Shown here one piece after another: positions 13,485-23,042 of a DNA stretch of 64,000 nucleotides. The translations under genes and the position numbers were made by a program. This stretch comes from Panopea generosa (lineage: Eukaryota; Mollusca; Bivalvia; Adapedonta; Hiatellidae), in NCBI GenBank assembly GCA_029582155.1, contig CM055895.1:59589578-59653577 (forward strand). The letters run 5' to 3'. Under the pieces are notes generated by a model. The model did not search any database. It saw only the letters and a program-made list of their open reading frames with translations, and had not been told where the DNA came from. Every line of letters starts with the position of its first letter. The first letter of the stretch is position 1.

Positions 13485-13510
13485 TTTTATTTTATTATTT
13501 ATCTTTGCAG
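13485..13510 (+). promoter_or_regulatory. 3' splice acceptor of the BMP exon
   Basis: A T-rich tract ending in TTATTTATCTTTGCAG sits immediately before the first codon (GCA) of the conserved BMP sequence. The AG is at 13509-13510. The reading frame and the start of protein similarity agree with this junction. Confidence 0.85.
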
Positions 13511-13744
13511 GCATACCAGTGCGCAGGAAAATGCATGTTTCCCTTAAGAGAGCATATGACCCCGTCAAACCATGCAGTCGTGCAGACGGCACTGCATACA
13601 TTCTATCCGAAGAGGACAGGCAGAGCCTGTTGTGTGCCAACAAAGCTGAATCCCATCTCTATTCTGTACATAGATGAATTGGGTGTGGTCACGTTTAAAT
13701 TTAGGTATGACGATATGGTTGTCGCTGAGTGTGGCTGTAGATGA
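13511..13744 (+). CDS. Terminal exon of a BMP/GDF-family TGF-beta ligand (BMP9/10-like)
   Basis: This exon encodes the last 77 residues of a secreted TGF-beta superfamily growth factor, followed by TGA at 13742-13744. It contains most of the cystine-knot domain. Cysteines lie at exon residues 4 and 8 (CAGKC), 40 and 41 (CCVPTKL), and 74 and 76 (ECGCR): six of the canonical seven. The first cysteine and the WxxW segment should lie in an upstream exon. FPLREHMTPSNHAVVQ, ISILYID and KFRYDDMVVAECGCR are family hallmarks. The TP.NHA and GVVTFKF features recall BMP9/BMP10 more than BMP2/4 or BMP5-8, but ADMP-like or another mollusc BMP is possible. Mature ligands of this family dimerise and bind type I/II serine kinase receptors outside the cell. 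The phase-0 start follows a clear splice acceptor. No propeptide or earlier exons were found. The 3' end of the exon is itself part of a tandem repeat. Confidence 0.92.
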   Translation, partial: AYQCAGKCMFPLREHMTPSNHAVVQTALHTFYPKRTGRACCVPTKLNPISILYIDELGVVTFKFRYDDMVVAECGCR

Positions 13745-14075
13745 TCAAGAATAGCGAAACGAACAATGTACTGAAAAATGAAAAAAGAATATATCATTGC
13801 TGAGTGCGGTTGAAAACGTTCAGGAATAGTAAAACGAACACAGCACGGACAAATGGAGAATATATATTTGCTGAGTGCGGTTGCAGAAGTCCAGAGACAG
13901 TAGAATGAACAATGAACTAAAAATAAAGAAATATATTTGCTGAATGTGGTTGTAGTTAATCACAAATAATGAAAGACTGGAAAATAGAGAATTGTGTCTG
14001 CCGAAAGTGGTTGTTTGTTATCACAAATAGTGAAACGAACAAGGTGGTTGCTGAAATATCAAGGATTATATCTGA
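13724..14075 (+). repeat. Decaying tandem repeat seeded by the BMP stop-codon region
   Basis: The GCTGAGTGTGGCTGTAG segment, which encodes AECGCR at the end of the BMP exon, recurs at 13724, 13799, 13870, 13939, 14000 and 14050. Spacings are 75, 71, 69, 61 and 50 bp. Units also share ATAGTGAAACGAACAA-like sequence and AT-rich linkers. Only the first unit is in the coding frame of the ligand; the others lie after the stop codon in the presumed 3' UTR or flank. Later units are progressively shorter and more diverged. Confidence 0.85.
13922..13927 (+). promoter_or_regulatory. Candidate polyadenylation signal of the BMP-like gene
   Basis: AATAAA lies 178 bp after the stop codon, inside the third repeat unit. 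It is the first such hexamer noticed downstream of the stop. Use of the site is an inference. Confidence 0.4.
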
Positions 14076-14335
14076 CAAACGATTAGTTTATTGCAAACAT
14101 CTTTTATTTCAAATAGTTTTGACAATTGAGCAGAGAAATAGACAGTGGTTCCCACGTATGCTTATTCTATTGACAATGTGTTCACACATACGGTTATTCT
14201 ATTTTTATTGTCCTAATTCAACAGGGTGATCGACATGACAGCAAGATAAAGTTTTGTAATATTTCTGACATCGTATAATGTGTAATATTTTTATATATGT
14301 GTCCGCATGAAGAGTTTAAGATTATACATTGATTT
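14076..14335. other. Non-coding flank
   Basis: No feature is recognised. Confidence 0.35.
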
Positions 14336-14480
14336 GTATTTATTTAATTTATTTCGATTGCGAGACAAGCTTATAGTTTTTGTGAACTACCCTCGAGTCC
14401 TGTCCCTGGGTAGAACCAATACTGGGTGTTGTTTATGAGAGGTAATTGATCCGAGTCTGGGATAACAACCTCTAATGTAA
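14336..14480 (-). mobile_element. SINE fragment (family C/E tail)
   Basis: TTTATTTCGATTGCGAGACAAG and CCTGGGTAGAACCAATACTGGG match the tail portions of the copies at 22831-23042 and 63511-63704. The tRNA-like head is missing or unrecognisable. Confidence 0.55.
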
Positions 14481-14984
14481 GCGGCCAATACTATCCACTA
14501 TATAACCGCTTGCCTGTGAGGTATAATAAATCTATCGCCATGGTGTAAATACGGTTTAAATGCAAGTGTGTTGTTCCCTATATGTTTTTACATTTCTTTC
14601 ATTAATTCATTTTCTATTCATGATGTATTAAATCAATATTTATCAATATTTGTCTATGTTTACTTACACAGATACTATTATTTGGAATGGACAACTCTGT
14701 ATTGATATTGATAGTGTTATTTCCAACTTAACAAATGTCCTTAGCAACCAGTACTGGGCAACATTAAACACAGTCACTTGCGCAAGGACACCGATTTTTT
14801 TTCTGGTAAATAGAAAACCTATGTCTTCTGGACTCACACCACTATTATCTTCCTTGAGTACTCCGGACCTACAGATGAAGGAGGTAGAAATAAAACTTTA
14901 GTTCTCTTTTTCTTCTTTTTTCATGACTTTGTACTGCAATGGTTGGTTTTGTGCTAGCATGAGTTAAATGGCCATTATTTTAGA
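14481..14984. other. Non-coding stretch
   Basis: An 83-codon frame at 14650-14901 has no recognisable domain. Nothing else is seen. Confidence 0.35.
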
Positions 14985-15312
14985 AGTCACCACTGAAAAT
15001 TTGAGGCTGATACCAGGTTTCTGGACAATTCTGTGTCATTTCAGAATTGTTGGTTCAAACCGCATCTAGGGCGAATAGTTGACACATTATTATTCTGGAA
15101 ATTGATAAGTCTCATAAAAGCATTTAATTTAAAATAAAAACCTGGTCAAGGTATGCTTTTTTCACTTTATAATTGCATATCTTGAACCAGTGAAGAATTT
15201 GAGCCCAGACACATGCTGCAGAAATTTGACTTTTCACTCTGTTTTGGACATAAATATTACAATGGAGCCCTATGGGAAATGTTATAGTGGTGTGAGACGT
15301 GCTAGATCACAC
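14985..15312. repeat. Unnamed dispersed repeat F, copy 1
   Basis: Shared blocks with 48801-49098, in the same order, include CCACTGAAAATTTG, GCTGATA, a central TATCTTGAACCA/TATCTTGGGCAA block, ACATGCTG, TTTTCACT, TTTTGGA and GGGAAATG. The copies differ by indels and substitutions. No terminal repeats or coding capacity were seen, so the class is unknown. Confidence 0.65.
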
Positions 15313-17022
15313 GCTCCAAACTATTAGTTTTCAAAAACGATGTAATAGTTTCGTTTTGTTTCCGCACATTACCACCACAATTACAACACACCTCTTTATT
15401 GTCGAATTTTACGCAAATTTTATGCTATAATTTCAATTACGTATATCATTTTGCATGTGATCCTTTACTAAGAGTAAACATTTGTTTCCACTTTAAACGT
15501 TTGTGAATATTTTTGTTTAATGAGAAATTGAAGTAATTTAGTTGTGTTAAAATATTAAATATTTAGTGAAATCAGCTTACGCAGGGGAATATCAGCTCAC
15601 ACCCTATTTTATTCAATGTGTTTTGTGTGTTTGTACAGTTTCGGCGGATATATCCTTTGGCTTTTACGTATTCTATTGGGTACTCATATTTCCATATTTG
15701 ATTATGGAAACAAAAAATGGCAGTATGTGCAAGGTGATAACTTTAAAATATTTGATCGGCAAACTAGCGTGTAAACACAAACAAACTGAACGGCTATCAT
15801 ACTTATTACACTAACTATTATCAGTCTTATTACATGGAATATATTCCTAGAATATTACATTTGTAAATAAACTTTTCGTGGTGAGCTTAAACGCAGTTTG
15901 ATTTCCAATGAGCAAACACCGCCACATAAGCTTGAATGTTGCTGTCAAACATTGGACAAAAGCATTCCTTATATAGACAAGTCAAACGCAATGTATCTAC
16001 CTCATGAGCAAAAAGAGCTATTGTAAGTGTGGAAATTAACTAAAATATTCGATAGAATGTCAATAGATACGCAGTCTACCGTATTCTTATAATAAAAAAA
16101 TACACGAATACGTATCTTTTTGTTTAATTATATTAACTATATATGTTTGTAACTAATACGAAAAAGAGTTTAACCAGTATATTTGTACATCAGGTCAGGT
16201 AAACTCTTAAATTATTGGATATTAAACCATATAGCAGACACGCCGTTTTCTTGGTCTGAGAACTCGTTTCATTGAAATTTACTTGTCGAAACTATATCCA
16301 AATAAACTATGTCATCATCGTCCATCATTTGTTTTAACAATTAATCTGTTTACACATAGCTACAGTTCTATTATATCTGGATTGTGAATAAAGTCATATG
16401 GAAAAAAACAGTTGAATCATAATTTATCATGTGGGAAACTTACTGACCAAGTGACCCAAGATGAGCTCCGTTGAAATGCAATGATAAAACCATAAAACCT
16501 AAGAATGTTTCCAACGTTATCTCTGAAACGCTGATAAAGTGTTAATAAAATGTTATATATCTGAGATTGAGATAGCTTTCACGGAGCTCATAAAACATTT
16601 ATTGTGAAATTGGTTCAAAAGAAAAGTATTGAACCGACTTTAATCATTGCTGGAAGACTAGTTCTGTCAAACAGCAGAATGAGCATTCAAAGGATACATC
16701 CACCAAAATAGTACATAGATCAATAAAGTTTGTAGAGCGGATTACGCTCTCGCGATTGGGTCCGTTAAATAGCAATGTTGGAGAAGCCACAGTTGAGCAC
16801 GTTAATTGGTCAATTGCGTCAACTGAATGTTTGACTGACGTCACCGTTTAGTAAGCGTTCAATTGCTATGAAATCTTGGACAGGCATAGAAATTCCCTTA
16901 TTTCATTAGGGGTAATAAACCCGATTCAGGAGATCTCAGGTTCTGGGAACGACTACAAATCACCACCAATACATAAGATAATCGATAGTAATCCAAACAG
17001 TTAATAGTCAAGTGACCATGAC
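15313..17022. other. AT-rich non-coding stretch
   Basis: No convincing gene is seen. A full CRE palindrome TGACGTCA lies at 16836-16843, and open frames at 15566-15814 and 16644-16844 lack domains. Confidence 0.4.
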
Positions 17023-17368
17023 GGTTCTCCGTGGCCGAGTGGTCTATGGCGCCGTCACATGAACACTTATGGCCAGAGCCTTTTGTCTTAAATTGTATTT
17101 GACTTATATGCATGATAAATATTGTAATAGGTGTTTATTTGGCAATAAAATAAGTTTAAACTTAACAAGAACACTGACCTCTCACCGCTAATGGTGTAGG
17201 TTCAAATCCCGCTCACTCCAAAAACTTTACGGAGAAAATCTGCCAGTTACTGGCAGAAGGACGGTGGTTCTACCCAGACTCATTCGGAGGTCTTCATTCA
17301 TCAATAAAACTAGATATGACACATATAACCTGGAATGTGTTGAAAATGGCTTGAAACCCGATTAAAAT
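17023..17368 (+). mobile_element. SINE family A, full copy with an internal insertion
   Basis: The tRNA-like head carries an A box (TGGCCGAGTGGTC, from 17032) and a B box (GGTTCAAATCCC, 17199-17210). A body shared with 28253-28494 follows: CTCACTCCAAAAACTTTA, AAGGACGGTGGTTCTAC, AATAAAACTAGATATG and GTGTTGAAAATGGC. A and B boxes are normally about 40-60 bp apart in a tRNA. Here they are about 155 bp apart because a separate segment has inserted at 17068-17168. Confidence 0.85.
17068..17168. mobile_element. 101-bp insertion within the SINE, with 7-bp target duplication
   Basis: GAACACT at 17061-17067 and again at 17169-17175 flanks the segment. Removing one copy plus the segment restores the SINE head as seen at 28253. 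The insert begins TATGGCCAGAGCC and ends TTTAAACTTAACAA. It has no obvious inverted repeats or coding sequence, so its class is unknown. Confidence 0.65.
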
Positions 17369-17598
17369 GCTGTTCAAACAACAGAAGAGGGGAGCACAGG
17401 CTACACCTCTCGGGACCTTATATCGCATTAATTTTCATTTCTTTAATTATATGAAATTTGAACATATTGTTCCCATCTATCTTATATATACCTTAAAAAA
17501 TAACATGTCCTTCAAAAACAGTTATGTGAACTAATTGTAATACTGACACTACAAACATACACAAGAAGTGGGCGATTTTGACCCAACACTTAGGATGA

Positions 17599-17601
<3 letters not shown>
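17369..17601. other. Non-coding stretch
   Basis: No feature is recognised. Confidence 0.35.

Positions 17602-17651
<50 letters not shown>
17602..17651. repeat. (AT)n microsatellite
   Basis: An uninterrupted 50-bp AT dinucleotide run. It explains the tyrosine-isoleucine runs in overlapping minus-strand frames. Confidence 0.98.
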
Positions 17652-17653
<2 letters not shown>

Positions 17654-18409
17654 TTCCGTTTGACTTATTGTACAGCAAATATCCATTTATATGATTCTTC
17701 GTTTCTGACATTATTTGACAAATGTTTTAAAATCAGCAACGACAATGCGTCTATCATTTAGCGATCTCTTCCTGAAATAAGAACACATTTGCAGGGGAAA
17801 CTTGACACATATAACACGAACTTTGTTCTCTAAACAAAATTTTACGCCACCTTCCAACGGGAGTAAAAAGAACAAACCATGAACAAAAGACCGTGTGTAA
17901 TGAAAATAAATAATTAAGTTTTCAAAATTGGACGAACTTAAACCTTCAGGGTTAGCAACATAATTATAAAGTATTATCTTATCTGAACTAATGCTTGTGG
18001 AGCTGATCATAATTTTATAATACCCTAATAATTGTGCATGCACTACAAAGCTAAATAATTCGGCGGTCATGATTTGGATATCGAATATTTCACATTATAC
18101 TGTCATCCATTTCGCTGAAAACTGTATATTTAACAAATACATCACTATTTTATCATGCATTGACCAAATTTAGGATGTCATGAATTATCCAATTAATCCA
18201 TCATATAATGTATATGTAACAAAAGAAATGCTAGCTTTTCCAAATCAGTTTAATTGTTTGCATCCATCTCTAATTAAAGTATTGAACAGTTCGCACAAAG
18301 ACATCCTATCTTTATACTAGAACGCACAGATGAAAAACACATCATATTATAAAATATTTTCTAAGAAAACGTTAGTCTCCGTCATTGTCCTTTTTACCCA
18401 ATTTAGGAG
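17652..18409. other. Non-coding stretch with one 119-codon minus frame
   Basis: A minus-strand open frame at 17711-18070 is among the longest not explained by a repeat or transposon. It shows no recognised domain, signal or splice pattern. I do not call it a gene. Confidence 0.35.
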
Positions 18410-19262
18410 TTGCACATAGAAATTACATACACACAGATAACTCTCTTAAATATCAATGAAAGTCGCAACTATATGCTCAACAGGACTTATACCGATACTT
18501 CCCACAAACGTTCATCTAATCATAATAAACGGTTAAGGACATTAAGTGCGAACGAGATTTTACAAAATCATCATATCGTAACCATGCAACGATATATACA
18601 ACACTTCATACTGAATTTTCCCCTCAAAAGCCCGGACAATAGTTCTATTGTCAAACACTGACAGGGTCATAACTTTCTTAAAACTCATTGAACCAGAAGG
18701 TCGCATCTATACGCAAACTGAGATTTCATACCGATACTTTTTTCAAACTTTCATCAAAACCCTAGGAGCTGTTGAGGAAATAAAGTACTGACAAAGATTA
18801 AATTCTAAAAATCACCTAAATCTTACAACATTACATTGATCTAAACAATAGTTCATATTGATATTCGTGCAAAGTTTTACCAAACTTCACGAGTTGTTAC
18901 GGAGATAAAGGCGTGACAGGATTTCTATTTCAAAACATTGAACTTGACATACCGGTCTTTGAAATTCATTAGACCGGATCTCTGCAACAATATACGCAAC
19001 TTGTCTTCAAACTGATAATATCTGCAAAGTTTCATTGAAATCAAATTAGCGGTTAAAGAAATGAAACGCGAAAAAGCTTTCTGTTTAAAAACAGTTAAAA
19101 TGCAGATCTCTCTTACAATAATTGCATCGGAACCACGCGGCAGTGTGCACAACTAGGTATCAACTACGGATAATTCCTACAAAGTTGACACGATTTCTGA
19201 CGAAAATACCAACTGACAATCTGATGGACAGACGGAAAGGAAAAAATAATATGTTCCCAATA
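18410..19262. repeat. Degenerate tandem units, about 130-155 bp (possible Helitron-like or satellite-bearing element)
   Basis: Four to five related units contain ATACCGATACTT, CAAACTTTCATC or CAAAGTTTCATT, a GTTGAGGAAATAAAG-like block and a TTCTAAAAATCAC-like block. They begin near 18490, 18728, 18859, 19010 and 19165. The array ends in GATGGACAGACGGAAAGG, then ATGTTCCCAATAG. I recall such arrays ending in GACGGACAGACGG as common in bivalve genomes; this is memory, not a search result. Confidence 0.6.
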
Positions 19263-19814
19263 GAAATGGGGAGACATAAAATCTATGTTTAAGATAGGAA
19301 AACAGGAAAACACATATTTTCTTAGGAAATAATACAAATACAAAAGAAAATTGCGTTACTGATCAAGAATTTAAAGAAGATATAATATTGTCCCGTGTCT
19401 TGCGTTATTTAAATAACATATATAAATCAATTAGCCTACACATACCTTTAATCAGAACAAATGCTGGTTGCTAGTTGACAAATTAGACACTTCCTGTGTT
19501 TTACTAAGCTATATTAATGAATCAAACATCACCTTGAATGTGACACAACCAAATCAGTAATAATACATGCACGCATTTGATCTGGTGCATTTTCAGCTGC
19601 ATTTAAAAGCATGTAAATGAACACACTTGGATACATACAGAAGTGTTTGCAATACCAAAAAAATGTTGTTTTTATGGTTAATTGTTTTATTTATTGTTAT
19701 TTACATCTACGTGTATGGATTAGAACTACACTGCAATATTACACATATAACGTATATATTTAACACTCAAAGTTGTCTTGGCGACTACTTGTTCTGCATC
19801 CTAGAAACATTGTT
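19263..19814. other. AT-rich non-coding stretch
   Basis: No feature is recognised. Confidence 0.4.
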
Positions 19815-21310
19815 ATTTAAGCCCTAGTCACACTGTCTGGTATAGAGGGCCAGGTATTATTACGTTTTTAAAATGTAGTGAAACGGCAATATAAGTATCA
19901 AAACGCAATAAAATGATGATTGCTCCCGCAACGTTTGTATTGGACATGTTCAAAATTAACGTGGGGTTCCGATATATGTATTAAAACGTAGTTAAAAAGT
20001 ATTGTTGTAGAAATGTTTTAGATACGTACAAAAACGTTCTTATTCATACCTGGAGGCTAACTACGTACTACCACGTATTACCTACACTTTACTACGTTTT
20101 TACTACGTCTTGCTACGTTTTATTTCTACGTTTTATTAAGTTTCAGTAAGTTTTGGAAGGTATTGTTCGGTATCATTTCGTGTTAATATGTACTACTACG
20201 ATTAGCTAGTTTTTGCTACGTTTTGGCTCTCTGCTGACCCCTTTGCTCCATGTGGTACCACCCTGACGTTTGGACATCATGAAATTGTAGCAAATATAGC
20301 AGTTCTAGAAGTTCATCACTCTCTGGAAGTCAGATTGGGCTTGATTTGGCTTGTAAATGCGGTCGCGTTTATTTCCGGTTTGCCGACCTCGTAGTAATCC
20401 ATGACACTACATAGAAATCCCTAGTAAAACGTACTGAATCGTAGTAAAACGTAGCTAAACGTTGCAGTCACCTAGTAAAATGTACTAAATCGTAGTAAAA
20501 CGTAGCTAAACGTTGCAGTCACCTAGTAAAATGTACTGAACGTTGTAACCCCTAGTGAAATCGTGACAATGAGCCGCTTTAATACCCGACCTGTCACATG
20601 TCGGACAGGGCTGTACGTAGTAAAACGTAGCTAAACATGGCAGTCAACTAGTAAAATGTTGTAACCTCTAGTGAAATCGGGATAATGAGCCGCTTTGATA
20701 CCCGACCTGTGACATGTGAGACAGGACTGTGCGTAGTAAAACGTAGCTAAACGTGGCAGTCACCTAGTGAAACGTTGTAACCACTTGTGAAACCATGAAA
20801 ATGAGCCGCTTTGATACCCGTCCTGTCACATGTCGGACAGGGATGTACGTAGTAAATCGAAGCTTAACCCCTATTGAAATCGTGACAATGAGTCGCTTTG
20901 ATACCCGACCTGTCACATGTTGGACAGGACTGTACGTAATGAAACGAAGCTAAACGTGGCAGTCACCTAGTAAAACGTTGTAACCCCTGGTGGAATCGTG
21001 ACAATGAGCCGCTTTGATACCCGACTTGTCACATGTCAGACAGAACTGTACGTAGTAAAACGTAGCTAAACGTGGCAGTCACCTAGTAAATCTTTGTAAC
21101 CCCTAGTGAAATCGTGACAACGAGCCGCTTTGATACCCGACCTGCCACATGTAAGATGGGGCGGTACGTAGTAAAACGTAGCTAAATGTGGCAGTCACCT
21201 AGTAAAACATTGTAACTCCTAGTGAAATCGTGACAATGAGCCGCTTTGATACCCGGCCTATCACATGTCAGACAGGGCTGTACGTAGTAAAACTTTGCAA
21301 AACGTTATGA
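19815..21310. mobile_element. Probable foldback-type element with minisatellite arms
   Basis: The left part (about 20050-20240) is rich in CTACGTTTTA and TTTACTACG motifs. The right part (20400-21300) carries the opposite orientation, CGTAGTAAAACGTAGCTAAA, many times. A less repetitive centre of about 150 bp (20245-20395) separates them. Oppositely oriented tandem arms around a short centre are typical of foldback elements. No transposase is seen and the outer termini (CCCTAGTCACACTG at the left) are not confirmed as inverted repeats. Confidence 0.5.
20441..21300. repeat. Tandem array, 116-bp unit, about 7 copies
   Basis: The anchor GTAGTAAAACGTAGCTAAAC (or a close variant) occurs near 20441, 20492, 20617, 20733, 20849, 20937, 21052, 21168 and 21283. 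Most spacings are 115-116 bp. Units also share GTGGCAGTCACCTAGTAAAA, CCCTAGTGAAATCGTGACAA, TGAGCCGCTTTGATACCCGA and CCTGTCACATGTCGGACAGG. One unit has lost about 28 bp. Confidence 0.92.
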
Positions 21311-21784
21311 GACCTATTAAATTCTTATATTGCCCAAACGGGACAATCATTTGGCTATCCATAGGGGTGGGAAATGTAGTTATGCCTAACCCCTCAATAC
21401 CTATGTAACTGGGGCTTGATCAACAGTAATATCAATTTTTACGTTCGAAAACGAACATTTATTGACTGATTTACACGAAATATTCATAAGTGACAGGTAA
21501 ACCTTACGGACAATAATATAACTGTATGTGTATTTAGAAAAACACATCTAGTATAGCATATGTATCATAATTGCAGAAACATCTCGGTATTTACCAAGGG
21601 AGAAAACCTGCGTTGGAATATTTGAATAATGAGAATGTAGTTGTGAACCATTTTATACATTGGAAGCGGTTTTAAAAGTATCCACTGCAGATGTGCTGGT
21701 GACTTGATTGTGGTTTTACGAAGCAGTGTTGTTATAATAGTCCGATGTTGGTGTTTTATTTGCACTAAATTAAAGACAACATAC
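21311..21784. other. Non-coding stretch
   Basis: No feature is recognised; the 66-codon minus frame at 21565-21765 is unsupported. Confidence 0.35.
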
Positions 21785-22000
21785 TTTCAATAACAAGAGT
21801 TGTCAGAAGACAACAAAGCTCGCCTACGGGATAAAACTCACCACCCATGTAAAGATTGAGATTGGAGGCAAAAACCAAAACTTAAATGCAACTTAACGCA
21901 AAAGTTTAATCTGTGTGTCTACAGACGACGCCGACGACGACGCCGGGGTCATGGCAATAGCTCTCCTGGACATTCGTACCGGCGAGCTAAAAACAGTTGG
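21785..22000. mobile_element. Short non-autonomous element with hairpin start
   Basis: It opens with a perfect hairpin, GTTGTC-AGAA-GACAAC. AAGCTCGCC shortly after is mirrored by GGCGAGCTAAAA at the right end. GC-rich text (ACGCCGACGACGACGCCGGG, GTCATGGCAATAGCTC) stands out from its AT-rich surroundings. I recall similar sequence as a widespread bivalve repeat. No coding capacity is seen. Confidence 0.55.
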
Positions 22001-22318
22001 AATTGGTTTCGACAAAACGAGAGAGAACGATAATGCTCTTATTAAACACAAAATATTATCTACATACTAACATGTTTAATACATTCCATTTACTTAATAT
22101 GTTTCTAACTTAATTTAAACAGCAGTTTTACTTTTTAGGTTTATTAAGGATGATCATGATTATATGGCTAGCTTTATTCATCAGTATGAAGATAAGAATG
22201 AACTTCATCAACTTACTTGTACATCAATCATAATATCAAATACTGTTTGTAATATCGAGAATACTTTTTTGTCTAGATACTACTAGATATGCTAGTGTTA
22301 CGAGCATTGTTTTTTTTT
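22001..22318. other. Non-coding stretch
   Basis: No feature is recognised. Confidence 0.35.
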
Positions 22319-22338
22319 ACAACAACAACAACAACAGC

Positions 22339-22394
<56 letters not shown>
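22319..22394. repeat. (CAA)n microsatellite
   Basis: About 25 CAA triplets with one CAG interruption. It produces a polythreonine frame that is not a gene. Confidence 0.98.
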
Positions 22395-22395
<1 letters not shown>

Positions 22396-22830
22396 ATGTA
22401 TAGCCTTTATCAATATGTACCATGGTACTATGTTTAATTGCTTCCCCTCATCACATTTGAAAAAAATGCGAATGGGAAGTGAAAAAGAAGGAAAACTGTA
22501 CTTGCCCTTCGGCAGATTAATTATGTTTTGACATCTGCACTGCCTTAAGAATCATGCATACTTATGGATTCCGTATCAATCTACTAAAGAGGTTTTTATA
22601 TTGATTAAATGGGTGACGTATAGACGGTTTTCCTGTACGTGTCAGTTAAAATTGCATTTGTCTGTTGAGTTCATTATATGCATTATTGCAATACACGACT
22701 TGTGTCAATTTCAGACAAAAAAAAACAACGCGTAACTTCATTTTTTGTGCACATATTAATAATCTCAATTACATGTTACAATTGCCCAAGATCATAAGAG
22801 TTTATCTAAATGTTCGACGTAATGTTTAGT
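22395..22830. other. Non-coding stretch
   Basis: No feature is recognised. Confidence 0.35.
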
Positions 22831-23042
22831 TCAAACTTATTTATTTTACATCGATTGTGAAACAAGGTATTACACATTAGACAAATCACACTCGAATGTT
22901 TTCCTGGGTAGAACAGGTACTAAGCATTTGCGGAAAAAAGAGTCTTGCTCAAGGACAACACACATAGCTGTGACGAAGGATCGAACCCTACGATCCTCCG
23001 ATCATGTGTTCGGTGCTCTACCACTTCACTACACGCTCCACG
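22831..23042 (-). mobile_element. tRNA-derived SINE family C
   Basis: On the minus strand, a tRNA-like head (GGAGCGTGTAGTGAAGTGGT, then GGTTCGATCC-type B box) is followed by GTCCTTGAGCAAGACTC, CCTGTTCTACCCAGG and a tail of AATAAATAAGTTTGA. It aligns along its length with 63511-63704. The GAGCAAGACAC block is typical of widespread invertebrate SINEs. Confidence 0.8.

Noticed and set aside
14125..14222. Similarity to 51245-51440 (TTATTCTATTTTTATTGTCCTA)
   Set aside because: Only one AT-rich block of under 30 bp matches; not enough for a repeat family.
22289..22531. Polythreonine protein
   Set aside because: It is produced by the CAA microsatellite.
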